DNA from: Vibrio sp. 14G-20
GTDB taxonomy: Bacteria; Pseudomonadota; Gammaproteobacteria; Enterobacterales; Vibrionaceae
DNA length: 45,692 nucleotides
Assembly (NCBI RefSeq): GCF_026241515.1
Contig: NZ_JAPHPW010000030.1
Coordinates: 1 to 45,692, forward strand
Direction: 5' to 3'
The notes below the pieces were generated by a model that ran no database searches, was not told the DNA's origin, and worked only from the letters and a program-made list of their open reading frames with translations. Positions 17,716-25,480 of this stretch are shown here, piece by piece. The stretch's first letter is position 1; each line of letters begins with the position of its first letter. The translations under genes were made by a program, and so were the position numbers.

Positions 17716-18372
17716 ATGAAGGCAGTCTCGAAAGACGACAACTTCTACTTCTTATTCTATGCACTGTTGGTGTTGTTTTTTGGTTGCGCGGTGATGCAGC
17801 AGTTTTACCCGCAAGGCCAAAAAACGATTCTATTTTTGATCATTATTACCTTAGCGGTTTCGATTGTCGGCATTCATAAAGAGCGTTCTCTGTATCGCTC
17901 TTGGTATGGGTTGTTGTTGATTACAGCGTCGGTATCGGGTGTGTTTTCTTTCTTAGAAGGCTACAACCTATCGATTGTTACTTTAACTGCGTTGGCCATC
18001 TTTCTGTTTTCACATATCTATTCGGCGTTAAGGCAGGTGATACAAGCGAAAACAGTCACACCCAATCACATCATTGGATCTATCTGTATTTATCTGTTGT
18101 TGGGGTTTGCTTGGTCGACCATCTACTTGTTGATTTTAGAGATCTTTCCGAATGCATTTAATGGCTTAGAAGAACAAATTTGGCTAACTAATCTGTTCAA
18201 TGCGATGTATTTCAGCTTCATCACTTTGACTACGGTGGGCTATGGTGACATTTCACCTGCTTTGCCTATTGCTCAGTTCTTTGTGTTTATGGAGTCGATC
18301 ATTGGCAGTTTTTACTTAGCGATTATGGTGGCAAGCTTGGTGAGTATTCGACTTGCGCAATCTCAGTCCTAA
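17716..18372 (+). CDS. Potassium-channel-type membrane protein (TVGYGD filter)
   Basis: This 218-residue membrane protein has about four N-terminal hydrophobic helices followed by a canonical two-helix pore module. The selectivity filter TTVGYGD lies near residues 172-178, between a pore helix (AMYFSFITLT) and the last membrane helix. There is no cytoplasmic RCK or cyclic-nucleotide domain after the pore, so gating is not obvious. Its ATG directly abuts the TAG of the AI-2E-family gene, so it is the fourth gene of the operon. A strong terminator follows. An ion channel in an efflux operon is unusual and could balance charge or potential during transport, but this is inference. Confidence 0.88.
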   Translation: MKAVSKDDNFYFLFYALLVLFFGCAVMQQFYPQGQKTILFLIIITLAVSIVGIHKERSLYRSWYGLLLITASVSGVFSFLEGYNLSIVTLTALAIFLFSHIYSALRQVIQAKTVTPNHIIGSICIYLLLGFAWSTIYLLILEIFPNAFNGLEEQIWLTNLFNAMYFSFITLTTVGYGDISPALPIAQFFVFMESIIGSFYLAIMVASLVSIRLAQSQS

Positions 18373-18385
18373 TCGAGCAGATACA

Positions 18386-18413
18386 AAGAAGCCCGGCAAT
18401 CGCCGGGCTTCTT
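18386..18413. terminator. Terminator of the efflux/channel operon
   Basis: AAGAAGCCCGGC (18386-18397) pairs with GCCGGGCTTCTT (18402-18413) around AATC. It is a strong GC-rich stem placed about 14 bases after the channel stop codon and can also work for the convergent lipoprotein gene. Confidence 0.88.
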
Positions 18414-18501
18414 CTGATTTAAACTGTTCAAAGTCGAACGTAGCTTTGAATTGAGCTCGCTATGAGCTACGAATCTTAAGTTTCAGTACGATCTTTGAAT
18501 C

Positions 18502-19041
18502 TTAAGCCTCAGAGCCTTGTATCTTCTCTAGCTCAGCGATAGTCGTTTGAGACACTAACTGACCGTCCATGTAGTAAGTTACGTTCTGACCTTCTTTGAT
18601 ACCAGTCAGCGTTGCGGTTTCACCACTTGTATAGACGATATCCATTTGGATAGTATTTTCATCAATCTTAATCATCTCACCAGTCTCGATAGTGCGGTTG
18701 TTTGAGATTGGGCCGACAGGAGCCTCTTTTAGGCTTGGGTCAAGTTCATCATTAACCTTAAAGTGTGTGTCTGTTTTTGTATCGAACACGTGTGGTGCGC
18801 CGCTGATTGGGTTTTTACCCGTCCAGAATTCAAGTGAGTTGAATACTACGTAGTCGGCTGCTGTGGTAATACCGTACACAGGCGCTAATAAGAAGTTTAC
18901 ACCTGCACGAGCATAGCGGTTATCGACAACTTCAACGTTAAATTTCATCACTTTCCCTGTTACGGCGTTACTGCCGATACAACCAGTTAGCGCAGAAGCC
19001 AAAACCGTTAGTCCTACAATTTTAAGTGCAATCTTTTTCAT
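18502..19041 (-). CDS. DUF3332 lipoprotein
   Basis: This 179-residue predicted lipoprotein has a signal peptide MKKIALKIVGLTVLASALTG and lipobox LTGC, so the mature protein starts at Cys21 and is lipid-anchored. The mature part has the conserved DUF3332 opening GSNAVTGKVMKFNVEVVDNR, one hydrophobic patch (FLLAPVYGITTAADYVVFNS) and a beta-rich C-terminal half. The frame is open upstream to 19155, but AGGTAC precedes the ATG at 19041, which begins the signal peptide. The upstream region holds a 17-base motif that recurs upstream of the 53-residue gene at 19276. Its function is unknown. Confidence 0.85.
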   Translation of the reverse strand: MKKIALKIVGLTVLASALTGCIGSNAVTGKVMKFNVEVVDNRYARAGVNFLLAPVYGITTAADYVVFNSLEFWTGKNPISGAPHVFDTKTDTHFKVNDELDPSLKEAPVGPISNNRTIETGEMIKIDENTIQMDIVYTSGETATLTGIKEGQNVTYYMDGQLVSQTTIAELEKIQGSEA

Positions 19042-19114
19042 TTTAGTACCTGTATAAGTTAGAAGTCTGTTTCGTTGGAACAGGTGTAGTATGGTTTTTA
19101 TTCGATGGTCAGTT

Positions 19115-19131
19115 TTACCATTTAACGCCAT
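19115..19131 (-). promoter_or_regulatory. Shared upstream motif, copy 1 (lipoprotein gene)
   Basis: Read on the minus strand this is ATGGCGTTAAATGGTAA, about 75 bases upstream of the lipoprotein start. Copy 2, at 19541-19557, differs at one base and lies about 105 bases upstream of the next minus-strand gene. It may be a common regulator site. Confidence 0.45.
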
Positions 19132-19208
19132 TGGCGATATAAAATGGTCACGCATTTCAAGTATCAGATTTTGGTTATGGGAAACTTAACTACGGGAAAT
19201 ACGGACAT

Positions 19209-19238
19209 AAAAAAAGCGCGACCTAAAAGGGCGCGCTT
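19209..19238 (-). terminator. Terminator of the 53-residue small gene
   Basis: On the minus strand AAGCGCG pairs with CGCGCTT around a partly paired loop (plus-strand arms 19214-19220 and 19232-19238), followed by a run of seven T. It lies about 40 bases after the stop codon of the small gene. Confidence 0.85.
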
Positions 19239-19275
19239 AATGTTTTGAAAGGAAGAGTCGTGATAATAACAGCGG

Positions 19276-19437
19276 TTACTTCATGACATAGTTATAAGTC
19301 TTCACCGCAAGCCAACGGAAAAATCGGAACAAAAGGGTGGTGGCTTTAAAGACAAACTTGGCAATAGAGACCGTTGCTTCACCAGCAATGCTCACGCACT
19401 TATGTAAATCGGATTCTTTGTATTCTGAATAGGTCAT
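19276..19437 (-). CDS. 53-residue basic, amphipathic small protein
   Basis: This short gene lies in what would otherwise be an intergenic gap. The protein starts MTYSEYKESDLHKCVSIAGE and ends AVKTYNYVMK. The N-terminal third is polar. The rest is an amphipathic or membrane-seeking stretch with regularly spaced lysine and arginine (KFVFKATTLLFRFFRWLAVK). The evidence that it is real is a good ribosome site (GAGAGATC eight bases before the ATG), a strong terminator about 40 bases downstream and an upstream motif shared with the neighbouring lipoprotein gene. I do not recognise the family. It could be a peripheral membrane peptide; no toxin-antitoxin partner or antisense promoter is apparent. 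Confidence 0.65.
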   Translation of the reverse strand: MTYSEYKESDLHKCVSIAGEATVSIAKFVFKATTLLFRFFRWLAVKTYNYVMK

Positions 19438-19540
19438 GATGATCTCTCACTTCTCGCTGTTATTTTGCATATATAAGTAAAGACTCCTGTCTGGCTGTAT
19501 ACCCTTAGTGCGTAATGTACGAATATTCGCCGTTCGGAAC

Positions 19541-19557
19541 TTACCATTTAATGCCAT
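19541..19557 (-). promoter_or_regulatory. Shared upstream motif, copy 2 (small-protein gene)
   Basis: Read on the minus strand this is ATGGCATTAAATGGTAA, matching copy 1 at 19115-19131 in 16 of 17 bases. On the plus strand GGAACTT at 19536-19542 overlaps it, and GTCTAA follows 18 bases later, so a sigma-E-like promoter reading toward the 19705 gene is an alternative explanation. Confidence 0.4.
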
Positions 19558-19704
19558 GTGGTCTAAAAATTAGCCGAATGAGAATGTGCTGAGTGAATTT
19601 AAGCGTCTACCTAGGGTTAGCGCCTGAAGTAACCGAAAAACTGTGGTTAATAATGGTATGATCTCGGGTTCAGCACCGCGAGTTATAAAGAATTAGGAAA
19701 GAGA

Positions 19705-20298
19705 ATGAGCAACCTTACAGAACAGCAAGAAGCCGCAATGGCGACGTTTAAAGAAAACTTACACCTACCCAATGGTGGTTTTCATAAACTGATTATCGAG
19801 CTAAGTAAGGAATTTCAGCTGCCTTTTCAAAAGGTGCGCGCTGTTTTAAAGAAAGCTCAGAAAGACGTTGAGCGTCAAATCCGTGAAGATTTTCAGAGTG
19901 TTGATGAGGCAGTACTGAGCCAAGCGAATTGGGTAAACATCATTAAGTCGAAGCTTGTTGAGTTAGCGGAAGAAAACCAAACGGTCATGGATAAGCTGCA
20001 ACAAAACCTGAAGTATCAAAAAGTGTTGTCGGTAACCGAAGGTTCAATCGCAAGCGAAGACGAACGTGACGAGTTGATTGAAGAGTTGATTCAAGCTTAT
20101 GAGAAAGAGGTGTTCAAACCTTTACTGGCGATGCTGCATACAACAAAGCTGTATTGGAAGTTAATGCTGGTGGATGAGACATGTAAGATGAATGAGGAAA
20201 ATCGTGAGAAGTTCAGTGATTACCCTCAACACATGCAAGCTGCAGAACACTTATATACTTTGGATCAGAAGTTAAGGTCTATGCCGTTAACTTTTTAG
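19705..20298 (+). CDS. Hypothetical coiled-coil-like cytoplasmic protein
   Basis: I do not recognise a named family. The 197-residue product is mostly alpha-helical, rich in glutamate, lysine and glutamine, with no signal peptide or membrane segment. Helical stretches around residues 40-125 have heptad-like hydrophobic spacing and could form a coiled coil or helical bundle. The start has AGGAAAGAG right before the ATG. It is transcribed alone; a weak inverted repeat AACCTAGC/GCTAGGTT (20372-20418) follows. A possible sigma-E-type promoter lies about 130-170 bases upstream. Function unknown. Confidence 0.7.
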   Translation: MSNLTEQQEAAMATFKENLHLPNGGFHKLIIELSKEFQLPFQKVRAVLKKAQKDVERQIREDFQSVDEAVLSQANWVNIIKSKLVELAEENQTVMDKLQQNLKYQKVLSVTEGSIASEDERDELIEELIQAYEKEVFKPLLAMLHTTKLYWKLMLVDETCKMNEENREKFSDYPQHMQAAEHLYTLDQKLRSMPLTF

Positions 20299-20529
20299 TC
20301 CATGAATGCACTGATAATGACTCAATGGTGATTCAGAGTTTGATATAAGTTGGTTTCAATAGAAGCACGATAACCTAGCTAGCGTTAGCCGCGTGTGAAA
20401 TGCAAAAAGGGCTAGGTTTCTGATCTGTTTTACTTCTACTCTATTTTGTTCTGCTAGAGCGAATTGAGGGTGACATCTTTTATATCTTTGGAGCTAGGCG
20501 ATGTTTCTTTTTGTCGCCTTTGGGAAATG

Positions 20530-20739
20530 CTATAGGACTGTGAAATGTCCTAGGGTGTTTCCGTTGCCTGAAACGATAGTTCCGATGCTTTCTCGTTCAT
20601 TAAATTCAAAGTCGATGAGATAACTATGATGTTGTAGCTTGGGCAATATGTGGCGGTGGAGTATATCGCTATTGAGTTGTCGAATCTCGGTGACCCATGA
20701 AATCTCTTCTTTGTGTAAGTCTATTTTAATCTTGAGCAT
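20530..20739 (-). CDS. Small hypothetical protein
   Basis: A 69-residue frame begins MLKIKIDLHKEEISWVTEIR, with AAAAGGT seven bases upstream of the ATG. The composition is that of a normal soluble protein, with alternating charged and hydrophobic residues and a possible beta-rich C terminus (IDFEFNERESIGTIVSG). No membrane segment, signal peptide or known motif is visible. It is isolated between a hypothetical gene and the long non-coding leader of the iron operon. I think it is more likely real than not because of the ribosome site and composition. Confidence 0.5.
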   Translation of the reverse strand: MLKIKIDLHKEEISWVTEIRQLNSDILHRHILPKLQHHSYLIDFEFNERESIGTIVSGNGNTLGHFTVL

Positions 20740-21203
20740 TTATTACCTTTTAGTTTATTGACTGTTTTTTCGCGTGATAGTTGGTACCAATGGGTTTGTC
20801 GTGTTGTTCTACGTGACATAACTGTGCCTTGTGTTTATTAAATTTGTATTTAAGTGATCGATCTATTCTGACTTCGCTGATAAAAGAGCAAATGACGATA
20901 GATCGGTAGTAGGATCGAATTTAAAAGCTATTGAATGACTATCTGGGTGAAAGCTGACGCAGAGATGGTGTAACGAGGGAATCGAGAACTGTCTATGTGG
21001 AACTTGGACTTACTTTAGCATTAACAGCTCTATAGATTAGAGCCAGGTGGCGAACTATACGCCTAGTTTTTAAAATTACAACCCTATTTTCAATTAGATT
21101 TAAAAATATTTTTGAGTGATTTGTCATCGCTTACTGAAGGGTAAATGAGCGAAGAGCAGGGGGACTTGCCTTGATATGTGACTAGACTTGGCTTTGCGTC
21201 TGT

Positions 21204-21218
21204 TCGTATTCATTATCA
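21204..21218. promoter_or_regulatory. Weak Fur-like site
   Basis: Compared with the 7-1-7 Fur consensus TGATAATNATTATCA this stretch matches 11 of 14 defined bases, with a perfect right half ATTATCA. It lies about 450 bases before vctP, too far to be its main operator, so it may belong to an unannotated transcript. Confidence 0.35.
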
Positions 21219-21371
21219 TTAGTGGTTTAAATTAAAGCAGTAAATTTACTAATGATTAAGTGGCTGTTATATATCATCTTTACATTGTAAATTACAAATC
21301 GTAACTTTGGGTCAAGTGCCGTGATTGCAGGTCTTTAGGTCACTTTTTGCCATCAAATGTCCTCTCCAGAT

Positions 21372-21386
21372 TGATAATTATTTTCC
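21372..21386. promoter_or_regulatory. Fur-like site
   Basis: TGATAATTATTTTCC matches the 7-1-7 Fur consensus in 12 of 14 defined bases and lies about 280 bases upstream of vctP. It could be a secondary operator or extend Fur binding. Confidence 0.45.
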
Positions 21387-21479
21387 TTTTCGTGTCTTTT
21401 TCTATTTCTGATTCCTAATACTTTTCTTGACTACGCAAAACATGAATACTCACTTTTACATTTCTGAATAATAAAGTTG

Positions 21480-21523
21480 TTGTGTCGCCAATTTAGTGCA
21501 AATATAATTGATAATAATTCTCA
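21480..21523 (+). promoter_or_regulatory. Fur-regulated promoter of the vct operon
   Basis: TTGTGT (21480-21485), a 17-base spacer and a perfect TATAAT (21503-21508) form a sigma-70 promoter. TGATAATAATTCTCA (21509-21523) directly follows the -10 and matches the Fur 7-1-7 consensus in 13 of 14 defined bases, so iron-loaded Fur would block this promoter. The leader to the vctP start is about 150 bases. Confidence 0.75.
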
Positions 21524-21667
21524 CTTGCGTTACAAGTTTGTTGTCAAATCAATGACAGACTTTAAATTATCGTTATTTAGCAGTTGTGTACGCCCCATGC
21601 TCGTCTATGAGTGATGTGACTTTCATTGTCATGAGTAGTGGTTTGTATCAATGGCAAAGGAAGAAAC

Positions 21668-22600
21668 ATGAAGAAAACAATCAATTCAGTTCGCCAGTTA
21701 TTTAGCGGGCTTGCCATCGTTCTAGCATCATCATTCATGATGACCGCACAAGCGGAAACGGTCACCATTGAGCATGTAAAAGGCACAGCGCAGTTTACTG
21801 AAGTACCACAGCGAGTGGTGGTTCTTGGCCATGGTAGCTTAGACGTGCTAGATCAAATTGGTGTGCAACCAGTTGGCGCGCCTCATAGCTTGCTGCCTGA
21901 TTACCTCGCTTTATACAAAGAAACGACAGCAAATACAGGCTCATTAAGCGAACCTGATTTTGAAGCTATCTACATGTTGAAACCAGACATCATCATTGCG
22001 GAAAACCGCATGCTTAAGGTTTACGACCAACTAACACAGATCGCTCCTACGGTCATGTTCTCTATCGAAGGTGATAAGTACTGGGCTGACGCTCAACAAA
22101 ACTGGCGCGCGCTAGGCGACATTTTTGGTAAGCAAGCTGAGGTCGAAGCGATCATTAAAGAGACTCAAACTTCGATCACTGCGATAAACGACAAAGTGGC
22201 GTCTAACGAAACTTCAGCCATGATGCTAATGAACAACGGCAACAACATTGCTATGTTCAACAAAGGCAGCCGTTTCTCAATCATCTTTGATGATTTTGGC
22301 TTCGTTGAGTCAAAGAGTGCAACAGTGGCTCCGATCAAAGGAACACACGGCAATCTAATCTCTTTTGAATACATTGCTGATGCGAAACCTGAAGTGCTTT
22401 ACGTTCTTGACCGCGAAAAAGCGATTGGCCGATCTGAAGGACGCGCACAACAACTGTTTGATAACCCATTAGTTGCGGCAACACCTGCAGCGCAACAAGG
22501 TAACATCGTTTACCTTGATTCAAGTGCTTGGTATCTGGCAGGCGGTGGTGTCACTGCGATTCACAGAATGCTTGGTGATGTTGAACGTACTATTCAATAG
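21668..22600 (+). CDS. vctP: Periplasmic ferric-siderophore binding protein (VctP/FatB/CeuE-like)
   Basis: This 310-residue periplasmic binding protein of the cluster-8 siderophore family has a signal peptide ending MMTAQA. The mature part has the typical opening VTIEHVKGTAQFTEVPQRVV, then VLDQIGVQPVG and FEAIYMLKPDIIIAENR. The frame is open to a GTG at 21638, but the ATG at 21668 has AAGGA upstream and starts the signal peptide. It leads a binding protein, permease, permease, ATPase operon in the same order as V. cholerae vctPDGC, which imports catechol siderophores such as vibriobactin and enterobactin. It is probably repressed by Fur. The fat (anguibactin) system is related but has a different gene order, so the exact siderophore is not certain. 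Confidence 0.85.
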   Translation: MKKTINSVRQLFSGLAIVLASSFMMTAQAETVTIEHVKGTAQFTEVPQRVVVLGHGSLDVLDQIGVQPVGAPHSLLPDYLALYKETTANTGSLSEPDFEAIYMLKPDIIIAENRMLKVYDQLTQIAPTVMFSIEGDKYWADAQQNWRALGDIFGKQAEVEAIIKETQTSITAINDKVASNETSAMMLMNNGNNIAMFNKGSRFSIIFDDFGFVESKSATVAPIKGTHGNLISFEYIADAKPEVLYVLDREKAIGRSEGRAQQLFDNPLVAATPAAQQGNIVYLDSSAWYLAGGGVTAIHRMLGDVERTIQ

Positions 22601-22620
22601 TTACTCATCATCAGATTTTT

Positions 22621-22654
22621 GGGCTTATAAGAGTGTTCTTATAAGCCCTTTTCA
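22621..22654 (+). terminator. Intra-operon terminator/attenuator between vctP and vctD
   Basis: GGGCTTATAAGA (22621-22632) and its exact reverse complement TCTTATAAGCCC (22637-22648), with loop GTGT, are followed by TTTTCACTTTT. It lies 20 bases after the vctP stop and 50 before vctD. Partial read-through would give much more binding protein than permease. Confidence 0.85.
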
Positions 22655-22698
22655 CTTTTCATACGGGCTACCCGAGACCTACCTTTAGTATTATTTCT

Positions 22699-23652
22699 AT
22701 GTTGAAACCCATTGCAGCTGCTGTATTTCTTGTTGTGTTATGCATTGCGTCATTGATGATTGGAGTCGCTGAAATCAGTTTTAGTGACTTTTTCAATGGC
22801 AACCAACACGCCAACTCTATTTATATTGTTAGTCGGATTCCTAGGTTGTTCGCGATTGTGCTTGCTGGCGCTGGTTTGAGTGTCGCAGGCTTGATCATGC
22901 AGCAGATCGTACAGAACAAGTTTGCCGCACCTTCGACTATGGGGACCATTGACTGTGCCATGCTGGGTTACATCGTCGGTATTCTAGTTCTAGGTAACGC
23001 AGCACAATGGAGCTACTTAGGCTTTATTTTCGCGTTTGCCGTTTTCGGGACCATGTTGTTGGTGCGTTTCTTACAACATCTAAAGTTCAAAAATGCGGTT
23101 TTGGTGCCTTTGATTGGCATAATGTACGGCAACGTTGTCTCGTCTTTAACAACCTTCATTGCTTATAAGTACGACTTAGTACAAACCATGTCTGCATGGA
23201 CGATGGCGAACTTTGCGAGCGTGTTGCAGGGCAGCTATGAAATCCTTTATCTCGCAGTGCCTGCTTGTGTGCTGGCTTACTATTTTGCGAGCCAGTTCAG
23301 TGCGGCGAGCATCGGTGAGAGCTTCGCGAAAAACATCGGCTTGAATTACCAGAAGATCGTTTTCATTGGCGTGGCTCTTGTCGCTATCTGTGCTTCTTCT
23401 GTGGTGATGATTGTTGGTGTTATTCCATTCCTTGGCCTTATCGTGCCGAATATCGTGTCGCTGATGATGGGCGATAACATGAAGAAGATTCTGCCTTGGA
23501 CAGCCTACTGGGGCGTGATCTTGGTGTTAGCTTGTGACTTGTTAGCGCGAATCGTTATCTTCCCTTATGAGATTCCAATCTCAATGGTAATCAGCATCTT
23601 TGGTGGTTTGATTTTTATCTACCTAATCATGAGAGACAAGTCGAATGCGTGA
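22699..23652 (+). CDS. vctD: Iron-siderophore ABC permease
   Basis: This 317-residue FecCD-type permease has about nine to ten membrane helices. It carries SRIPRLFAIVLAGAGLSVAG in the first third and the conserved GVIPFLGLIVPNIV followed by ILPWTAYWG near the C terminus, the region that contacts the ATPase. It is the first of two non-identical permeases that pair to form the channel. The last eight bases overlap the start of the next permease gene. It comes after a terminator-like hairpin, so its expression depends on read-through from the vct promoter unless it has its own. The symbol rests on gene order and family. Confidence 0.83.
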   Translation: MLKPIAAAVFLVVLCIASLMIGVAEISFSDFFNGNQHANSIYIVSRIPRLFAIVLAGAGLSVAGLIMQQIVQNKFAAPSTMGTIDCAMLGYIVGILVLGNAAQWSYLGFIFAFAVFGTMLLVRFLQHLKFKNAVLVPLIGIMYGNVVSSLTTFIAYKYDLVQTMSAWTMANFASVLQGSYEILYLAVPACVLAYYFASQFSAASIGESFAKNIGLNYQKIVFIGVALVAICASSVVMIVGVIPFLGLIVPNIVSLMMGDNMKKILPWTAYWGVILVLACDLLARIVIFPYEIPISMVISIFGGLIFIYLIMRDKSNA

Positions 23653-24595
23653 TTCAGTAAAAATTGCGATTCTGGCTATCGCGTCTTTGGGTATGACCGC
23701 GGTTTTTGTGGGGCAGGGGCTTACGTGGGATAACTACGAGTTCTTCCTGTCTTTGCGACTACCAAAACTATTGTCGATTGTGTTAGCTGCGGTGGCTATC
23801 TCTGCGTCGTCATTGGTTTTCCAAACCATCACTAATAATCGAATTTTAACCCCATCCATCTTGGGCTTTGATAGCTTATACATGCTGGTTCAAACGGTGC
23901 TTCTGTTTGTATTTGGCAGTACGAGCTTCTGGGTAATTGATTCCATCGCAAACTTTTCGATGTCTGTGACTGTGATGATCTTGTTCTCTTTCGCTCTGTT
24001 TCACTTCTACTTTAAGAGCAAGCGAAACAACGTATTCACACTTCTGCTGATTGGTATCGTGTGTGGCAGCGTATTCTCGAGTTTGTCTAACTTCTTGGCG
24101 ATGTTGATTGATCCTAACGAGTTTGCGGTGCTGCAGAATGTGATGTTCGCAAGCTTCAATAACGTGAAAGGTGAACTGGTCTACCTCAGCCTTGTTCCGT
24201 TAGGTTTGAGCTTATTGGGATTATGGGTGTTGGCGCCTAAGCTTGATGTGCTTTGGCTTGGTGTCGACAACGCGACAAGCTTAGGCGTGAACACTAAGCG
24301 ACTGACCCAGATTACCTTGGTGATTGTGTCAGTGATGGTGGCAGTATCTACAGCCTTGGTTGGCCCGGTGCTTTTCTTCGGCTTGATCACCGTGAGTTTG
24401 GCTCGTCAGATATTCAGCTCTTATCAGCACCGTACTCTTATCATCGCTAGCAGCTTATTGGCAGTGGTGTTGCTCGTTTCTGGCCAATGGTTCATCGAAA
24501 AAGTGATGTCATTTGAAACCACAGTGAGTGTGATCATTAACTTGGTCGGCGGTTTGTATTTTATGTTCTTGTTGTTACGCACCAGAATTCAGTAA
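23645..24595 (+). CDS. vctG: Iron-siderophore ABC permease (second subunit)
   Basis: This 316-residue FecCD-type permease has about nine membrane helices. The characteristic segments are LRLPKLLSIVLAAVAISASS near the N terminus and LVGPVLFFGLITVSLAR near the C terminus, matching the position of the ATPase-coupling region in the first permease. The ATG overlaps the end of vctD by eight bases, indicating translational coupling and a heterodimeric channel. Twelve bases separate it from the ATPase gene. The transporter needs an outer-membrane TonB receptor, which is not encoded in this window. Confidence 0.83.
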   Translation: MRDSVKIAILAIASLGMTAVFVGQGLTWDNYEFFLSLRLPKLLSIVLAAVAISASSLVFQTITNNRILTPSILGFDSLYMLVQTVLLFVFGSTSFWVIDSIANFSMSVTVMILFSFALFHFYFKSKRNNVFTLLLIGIVCGSVFSSLSNFLAMLIDPNEFAVLQNVMFASFNNVKGELVYLSLVPLGLSLLGLWVLAPKLDVLWLGVDNATSLGVNTKRLTQITLVIVSVMVAVSTALVGPVLFFGLITVSLARQIFSSYQHRTLIIASSLLAVVLLVSGQWFIEKVMSFETTVSVIINLVGGLYFMFLLLRTRIQ

Positions 24596-24607
24596 AGGTA
24601 GTAAGTA

Positions 24608-25372
24608 GTGATTAAATTAACAGGTTTAAGTAAGAAGTATGGCAAATCACTCGTGGTGGATGATGCCAGCGCTATGTTCCCGAAAGGGGAAGTGACTTCT
24701 ATTATTGGCCCAAATGGTGCGGGTAAAAGTACACTGCTTTCAATGGCAAGTCGCTTAACAGACAGTGATGCTGGTGAAGTCATTATTGGCGACAAGCTAC
24801 TGGCTGAATGGGATACCAAAGAGCTGGCTAAGCACCTTGCGGTATTGAGACAGTCGAACAACATCAATATGCGATTTACGATTCGCGAATTGGTGTGTTT
24901 TGGTCGCTTCCCCCATTCACAAGGTCGCTTAAAAGACGAAGATCATAAGATCGTTGATACTGCACTAGAGCACCTTGGTATTACTGATATTCAAAACAAA
25001 TACCTTGATGAGTTGAGTGGCGGTCAGCGTCAAATGGCGTTCATCGCCATGGTTGTGGCGCAAGATACAGACTATGTGTTCTTAGATGAACCTCTGAACA
25101 ACCTAGATATTAAACACTCTGTAGAGATCATGCAGACGCTGCGTCGTTTAGCGCATGAGTTTAATAAAGCGGTCGTTATTGTAATCCACGACATCAACTT
25201 TGCTTCTTGTTACTCAGATAACATCGTCGCGATGAAAAAAGGTCAAGTGGTTAAGTCGGGTAAGGTTTCGGAAGTGGTTGAAAAATCAGTGATGGAATCG
25301 ATCTACGAGATCCCATTTGAGATTCGCGAGTTCGATGGCGTTCGAATCTGTATGTATTACTCAGGTCGTTAG
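24608..25372 (+). CDS. vctC: Iron-siderophore ABC ATPase
   Basis: This 254-residue cytoplasmic ATPase powers the two permeases. Walker A is GPNGAGKST (residues 34-42), the ABC signature LSGGQ (136-140), Walker B YVFLDE (156-161) and the switch histidine is in VIVIHD. The start is a GTG, with AAAGGTAG at the end of the upstream gene as ribosome site. It closes the vct operon and is followed by a bidirectional terminator shared with the convergent pst operon. Confidence 0.9.
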   Translation: MIKLTGLSKKYGKSLVVDDASAMFPKGEVTSIIGPNGAGKSTLLSMASRLTDSDAGEVIIGDKLLAEWDTKELAKHLAVLRQSNNINMRFTIRELVCFGRFPHSQGRLKDEDHKIVDTALEHLGITDIQNKYLDELSGGQRQMAFIAMVVAQDTDYVFLDEPLNNLDIKHSVEIMQTLRRLAHEFNKAVVIVIHDINFASCYSDNIVAMKKGQVVKSGKVSEVVEKSVMESIYEIPFEIREFDGVRICMYYSGR

Positions 25373-25399
25373 ACTTATTAGTATTTAGCTACAGAAAAG

Positions 25400-25428
25400 A
25401 AAGAGCTCCCGCATGAGGAGCTCTTTTT
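25400..25428. terminator. Bidirectional terminator between vct and pst operons
   Basis: AAAGAGCTCC (25400-25409) pairs with GGAGCTCTTT (25417-25426) around a seven-base loop. There are T runs on the right for the plus strand and on the left for the minus strand. It separates the converging iron and phosphate operons. Confidence 0.88.
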
Positions 25429-25480
25429 GTTTCTCGTTATCGGATCTTTTGCTAACGCATTTTAATGACCGAAAGCTCGA

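Larger units (their letters stand above)
20740..21667. other. Long non-coding region upstream of the siderophore operon
   Basis: These 928 bases have no convincing gene. The right half is AT-rich and holds three Fur-like sites (near 21204, 21372 and 21509), a 9-base inverted repeat ATCATTAGT/ACTAATGAT (21215-21256) overlapping the first site, a 22-base segment (21335-21356) resembling one at 3675, and TGTCA-N6-TGACA at 21542-21557. In V. cholerae the receptor gene vctA and an AraC-type gene lie on this side of vctP, but neither is visible here. Confidence 0.6.
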
